A stretch of 64,000 nt of DNA from Apostichopus japonicus (Eukaryota; Echinodermata; Holothuroidea; Aspidochirotida; Stichopodidae): positions 2,661,501 through 2,725,500 of the forward strand of contig NC_092576.1 in NCBI RefSeq assembly GCF_037975245.1, in the 5' to 3' direction. The notes beneath the pieces are model-generated. The model worked only from the letters and a program-made list of their open reading frames with translations. It ran no database searches and had not been told where the DNA came from. Numbering within the stretch: position 1 is the stretch's first letter; every line of letters starts with the position of its first letter. This document shows, one piece after another, positions 59,261 to 64,000 of the stretch. The position numbers were made by a program, and so were the translations under genes.

Positions 59261-59480
59261 GCAACATTTGAAGGGCTTAATTAAATCAGTTGACAAGTTA
59301 TGTATTTTTATGCTGGCATTTCTTCTAGACAATCGTTTTACTTGATTTCTATATTCACAGCATATGCACACAGCGTTCAATGGTTTCAATCAAATCAGTT
59401 GACAAGTTCAGTAGTTTTATGCTGACATTTTTGCTAGACACTCGTTTCATTTGATTCGCCTACTGACATTCACAGAATAT
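59257..59480. repeat. Two-copy tandem duplication of about 110 bp
   Basis: Copies 59257-59365 and 59366-59480 share AATCAGTTGACAAGTT, TTTTATGCTG-CATTT, CTAGACA-TCGTTT and ATTCACAG-ATAT in the same order. The first abuts the AT microsatellite. Confidence 0.75.
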
Positions 59481-61182
59481 GTTGCCTATGTTCCCTTCTT
59501 GTCTACTTCATGTCTCTTTCTCTCTCTAATGCTGAGCAATAAGTGAGTGGCAGCAGGTCTCATCGTTAAAGTGGTTGGTTATGACTCTGCCAAAATTTGA
59601 CTCTGGGTATCTTGTCTGGAATGTGGAAAACTCCGGATAATGACTTTTACTGTTCTATGTCGTTATGTCGCTTTGTATTCACATAATGACTTAGATTCAC
59701 ACGTTTTCTTTGTACTTAATTTTTGTCGCTTTTGGCGTTCGATGTAAAACTGTAATGGTAATAAAAGCATAACAACTAATTAAGTGATTAAGACCTTAAA
59801 ATTTTAAAAAAATGGATACAAAATCTCACCACTATTTCATAACATTAGTATTTTGTCAAATAAAAAAACCAATGTAATACGATGCAAACTTCGTTCGATA
59901 ATGTCATCTTTAAACTTACTTAAGTTTTCTTTTCTTTTCCTATAGAATGAAAAGCTGTTTTAAATTAGCTATTTTGGGATTATTTGTTTATCACAAGTAA
60001 TGGTTAAGTTACATTGCTTCTTCTTTAAATGAATATCCCGGTGTCAGACTATGTGCCATCATCGGAGGAGCGACTCATTTAAGCTGTTAGATTTGCTGGT
60101 GATACACAAATATACAATTGTCGATGGGCAAATCCAGGCTTGTGTTGCGCACAGCTGTACAATTCTGCGATATAAGTGGAAATGGCAAGATATGCGTGTT
60201 GTGGAACGAACTACACAACTACGAGCTCTTAGTTTGGTTTGCCATCGATGACAAGCTGAGTTTATACATGCCTTCACTGACTGTGTTTGCATATAAGATA
60301 CCCATGTACCTGAAATGTTTTAATTTTCTGGGTCTGGCTAAGTTTACAAGAAGATGGAAACACTAATAGTAAGACATTAATCTTCACAGATCTTAGTTCC
60401 TTATCAATTATAGGGTCCTTGATGGGGTCTTAAGCGTCCCTCCTGATCCTTTTTTTCTACTAAACTAAACTAAACTAATTAAATGTAATCACCTTACTGA
60501 CTAGCATTGACTGTCAAAGTGAAATTTCATTGAGACCGTATCCATGACATTCGTACACCGCAGAGAAACATTTAAAAACGCTTAATAAATCGAAACTTGA
60601 AATATATTAAATCGTGATATTAACTGGTACCGACATGTTTACATTCAGTTTATCAAAAGTAAAAGCAACAAAGCCGAAATTAATAATGCGAAATTAGTTT
60701 GCTACGATAAAACAATCAATACAGATGTATTAATTGTACGAAAAGTTGATCATATATTGCGAAACCTACAGTTGGTTTCGAATAGTAATTTGTGTAATTT
60801 GATCTGGGGGCGACACTGCAATGAACGTAATCAGTGGTGAATGCTGTCAACCAGAATTTAATAGGAAATGCTGGATTCAATCTCAGTTATATTTCAGCGT
60901 GACTTCAGTATCACAATAAAAGTGGCAACAGTCTCAAAACCGCTGGCACCTAATTTCTTGCCTACTGTGCTATTGCCATGTTTGGCTGAGTCTAGCAAAA
61001 TCAACGAAGATTGGTCATGTAAGTACGTATTGTTCTGATTAATAAAATAAATGCTTGAATCGAAATTAATGTCATAGTAATGCAGAGCGCGTCAAGGTCA
61101 TTAGTGGCCGTAAATATTCTAGAGAGTGTTAACTTCAACTTTGATTTCAGCTCGATATTGAATGTAGTTGTCCACGCCGAAA

Positions 61183-61428
61183 TATGTATGTATGTATTTT
61201 AGATCCTCCTGCAAGCAGAAACTCGCGAAGAAGCCATCATTGGCTAATCAAAGCCGCAAGCTGACTGAAGTCAGTCTCTTAGAATCATATTTTAACGTCA
61301 GTGATTATGAATTGTCAATTGTCAACAACTCTATAACTGGACGACATACATTAATCTTGGAGTGACTCGAACTCGGGACCTTACGATTGAAAGGCACCGG
61401 CGTTGACCACTGAGCTAACATTCACTTG
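61183..61428 (-). mobile_element. tRNA-derived SINE, copy 2
   Basis: Same family and orientation as 49950-50184. A box TTAGCTCAGTGG and B box GAGTTCGAGTCAC are followed by the same body and the ATACATACAT-type tail (61183-61196). Several point differences from copy 1 make both clearly old. Confidence 0.85.
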
Positions 61429-62069
61429 TAATATATTAAAATGTAATTCTATAAAATTGTAATTATATAAATATGTAATTTTTTGCATCATTTTAACACT
61501 CCTCGATGTCTAGAATTAATATGGATGATCAGAAGAAGAACGCTAGTTTAAAAAAAAAAACACATAAAAAATTATTGAAAAGATTTCTACCGATTCCGAT
61601 GATGTGGGAAACATCACTGAAATGGATATGTCGTAAGACTAATTAAGATTATTAAGGAAAGTCGTTATCTTTGCACTGATAGGAATTTTGTAAAGGAATG
61701 AAGGATTGAACATTTATTCTGGAAGGCCGAAAATATTTATTCAAGAAAGCAAAAATATGTAAATTACAAAAGAACAAAGTGATGCTTACTACCAGCAAAG
61801 TTGTAACGACAAGTTTTTAATCCATTAAGGGGATAATACAAGCCTAAAACTGTTGGGCAAAACAAAATCGCCCAACTCGTGAGGGAGACAATTCCTCTAT
61901 TTGCAAGCAAATGTTGCTTGATGCACTTAGCAACGGGTTTGTGCCAAAAAGTTTAGGAAAATGAGTGTTGCACGACAAAAATTCGTTTGGCCTTCCTTGG
62001 TACTGCACTGAAATCGTGCAATACCGGTACCGTACCAGACAGTACCTGCATGTGCGCAGTTAAATTCCG

Positions 62070-62440
62070 AAAATAATAATAATATGTAATAATATTTGCT
62101 TTCTATATAGCGTTTATACCAGCGATAGGTCTCAAAACGATTTATACAGAAGCTTTATTATCCCTGGTCAATGATAACATGTCCCAGAGACAATCCCTCC
62201 AGTCGGCAGCAGTTATATACTGCGCCCAATGACAAGTTACATCATACACTCTAAGAAAAAAGGGTTCTAGAGGGGGTTCTCGAAATGAAGAATGGTTCTC
62301 GTCAGAACCATGTGCCCTTGAAGAACCCATAAAGGTTCTTGATTCGTTTCTTCTTGGTTCCATACCCACACAGAAAAGGTTCTGTGGGTACAAGATGGTT
62401 CCACAAAGAACCCCTAATTGCACGAATAGGGGTTCTAATC
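62070..62440. mobile_element. Interspersed repeat with AGGTTCT-rich palindromic half
   Basis: It begins with an AATAATAAT tail and 'TTCTATATAGCGTTTATAC', then GGTCTCAAAACGATTTATAC, followed by ACACTCTAAGAAAAAAGGGT and many alternating GGTTCT and AGAACC words to AGGGGTTCTAATCG. Two known repeat styles of aquatic animal genomes seem joined (a TATAGCG...TCTCAAA unit and an ACTCTAAGAAAAA...GGTTC unit). The class is not assigned. Confidence 0.5.
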
Positions 62441-63019
62441 GTACTTATCACAAGTGTGTACATGATCTATGAATAAACAAGTTCGGCAATTTTCATCGGG
62501 AAATGTAATTGTAAGGGAATAATAAAGTGTATAGAAGTGTTAATAATCTCATTTTCTCACTTTACCATGGAATTTGTTTTGACTTGTGAACAAAATCGTT
62601 TATTTGAATACAACGCATTGAGTGGAATTTGCGTAATAATTTCGACCACTTTTCGCGGGCTCCAAAGTTCCGTCTGACCAAACGTTCATGTTACATGTAA
62701 TAGGATAGTGAGTGCACCGAATTTGGCCGCCTTTACGTACACAATATGCACTGTGTATGTTACCTACGTGCTACCTACGTACATATTGCGTGCAGTTCTT
62801 GCGTCACGGACCGTCGATCATGTTCGAGTAGAAGTTGAAGCCCCGGTGCGGTGAGTTTTTCAGTTTTAATTTAGAAACATGTAGACCGAAAATTAAATTC
62901 AACTCCAGCGCACTGAGCGCAGACCTGCTAATAAGTTATCGGGTCGACCCTTGGTGAATAGACGTGAATACCAAACGATTCCTTCATCGACATTAATGTC
63001 CATTGAGCAAATAATATTC

Positions 63020-63330
63020 GGCTTAGGCTAGCCTAACGTATATTAGGCCTACTTTATAATTGTATGGGCATAGCCTAACGTTAGGCCCATTCTATAGTCA
63101 ACAGAATTCTGTAGGGCTATAGGCCTAGCCTAGGCCATATTTGTAGGAAGACCGGACATTTAATTAATTAATCACGATAACATTATAATAGTCTCAAAGA
63201 GCAAGAACCTTACTGTCTCTGCCACAGCTCAACCGGGTTTCAGCCACATACGATGGAGTAGGCCTAGGCTAGCCTATACTATAGCATGGGAATTGGGATG
63301 CCTGTATAGTGCGCACCTAGGCCTAGGCCC
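63020..63330. repeat. TAGGCCTA-rich cluster
   Basis: Many overlapping TAGGCCTA, GCCTAGGC and GCCTAACG words in about 300 bp. Similar smaller clusters lie near 10590, 12530, 12735, 40680 and 49945. No phase or strict period. Confidence 0.55.
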
Positions 63331-64000
63331 CCCCTAAGCTTTTTCAGCACAAATTTCTTCAAAATCCCTTAAAAAAAATCAGATGATGTCTGTACCGAAC
63401 CTTTAGCATCTGATACACAAACCCACAATCCTGATATGAATCTTTATGGTCGAAATTGTAAAATATGGAGCTATTAAAAAGACAGTTCTGTCCAACTTCC
63501 AAGTTAGCGTTTGCTAAAAAAGACCTGTTTACTGTTCTTAATGGAACAAGCGGTTGTGAACAGGCACACAGTACCTAGGCTAAACCTACACTTCAGTATT
63601 GATACGGTAATATCCTTTAAAAAAAAATAAGCGTTTTTACCAGAATTTTAGGGTAACAGGGGAGGGGGGCCTAAATAACAAACTTAGCTTACACCTGATT
63701 AAGCAGATGCAGTGTACTAGGCAAAAAAGACTAAGATTGAAGCAGAACTTGGAGTAAATTTACAACAATTCCATTCAAAAATTTCTTGGAAATGAAAATT
63801 TCTAATTATCATAAAAATCTAGATTTATTTGGTCAAGATGATGAAAAGCCAGCCTGTTTTGCATATATTATGGTTGAAAATAAGTAGCTAAGTTGTTATT
63901 CGTTCATAGCGCTTTTAGAACACGTTGCTATGGTAATATTGGAACGTATTGTTAGGTCCCCAGTATTCGGGCACCCGCAGTATTCGGATACCTTGTTATA

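Larger units (their letters stand above)
58386..61182. other. Non-genic stretch
   Basis: It contains a decayed hAT-like end cluster (CAGTGGCATATTCGGGG near 58639 and ATAGGCGTAGGAACTG near 58710), the AT microsatellite and the adjoining 110-bp duplication. Overlapping short open frames at 60051-60366 on both strands show no family features. Confidence 0.4.
61429..64000. other. Non-genic stretch at right edge
   Basis: It contains the interspersed repeat at 62070-62440, a TAGGCCTA-rich region (about 63020-63330), a purine/pyrimidine-poor tail, and at the very end two copies of a 17-18-bp unit (CAGTATTCGG-CACC) that may be the start of a tandem array cut by the window edge. No exon was recognised. 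Confidence 0.4.

Overview
The window looks like nuclear DNA of a marine invertebrate deuterostome, most likely an echinoderm. The reasons are split genes with GT/AG introns, an NACHT/NLR gene with the lineage-style motif 'YIQDRLYC' ahead of the P-loop, a single-exon SLC35G-type transporter, many TAGGCCTA-rich clusters, and a heavy load of short hAT-like elements with GGCGTAGG ends and G/C homopolymer runs. A sea cucumber is a reasonable guess, but the exact group cannot be fixed from sequence alone.

Three protein-coding loci can be supported. (1) An NLR immune-receptor-like gene lies on the minus strand between about 23.05 kb and 5.75 kb. A short first exon starts MGNRSS (N-myristoylation type) and splices in frame to a large NACHT exon, followed by leucine-rich (LRR-type) exons at 10.8, 7.5 and 5.85 kb. 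The gene probably continues left of the window. (2) A five-exon C2H2 zinc-finger gene runs on the minus strand from 41416 to 33159. The reconstructed CDS is 2175 nt (724 aa) with 14 fingers and an acidic tail made of 11-residue repeats. (3) An intact single-exon SLC35G/EamA-type ten-helix membrane transporter lies on the plus strand at 48883-49848. Two further exon-like segments (31372-31570 and 58277-58385, both minus) have coding frame and splice-like borders but are not recognised.

The rest is intronic and intergenic DNA rich in repeats: several families of non-autonomous hAT-like elements, some with exact 8-bp target-site duplications and some nested; tRNA-derived SINEs at 23.4, 50.0 and 61.3 kb; a relic of a Penelope-like retroelement (RT tail plus GIY-YIG) at 36.8-37.8 kb inside a zinc-finger intron; a 2-kb 27-bp minisatellite at 17.6-19.6 kb inside the NLR gene, with higher-order structure; a 33/31-bp array at the zinc-finger 3' end; and microsatellites.

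No prokaryotic-style operon, CRISPR array, rRNA or intact tRNA gene was seen. The three genes show no obvious shared pathway. The NLR would be an intracellular sensor, the zinc-finger protein a nuclear DNA-binding factor, and the transporter a membrane protein. Exon borders were read by eye from splice consensus, phase and reading frame; no transcript evidence was available.
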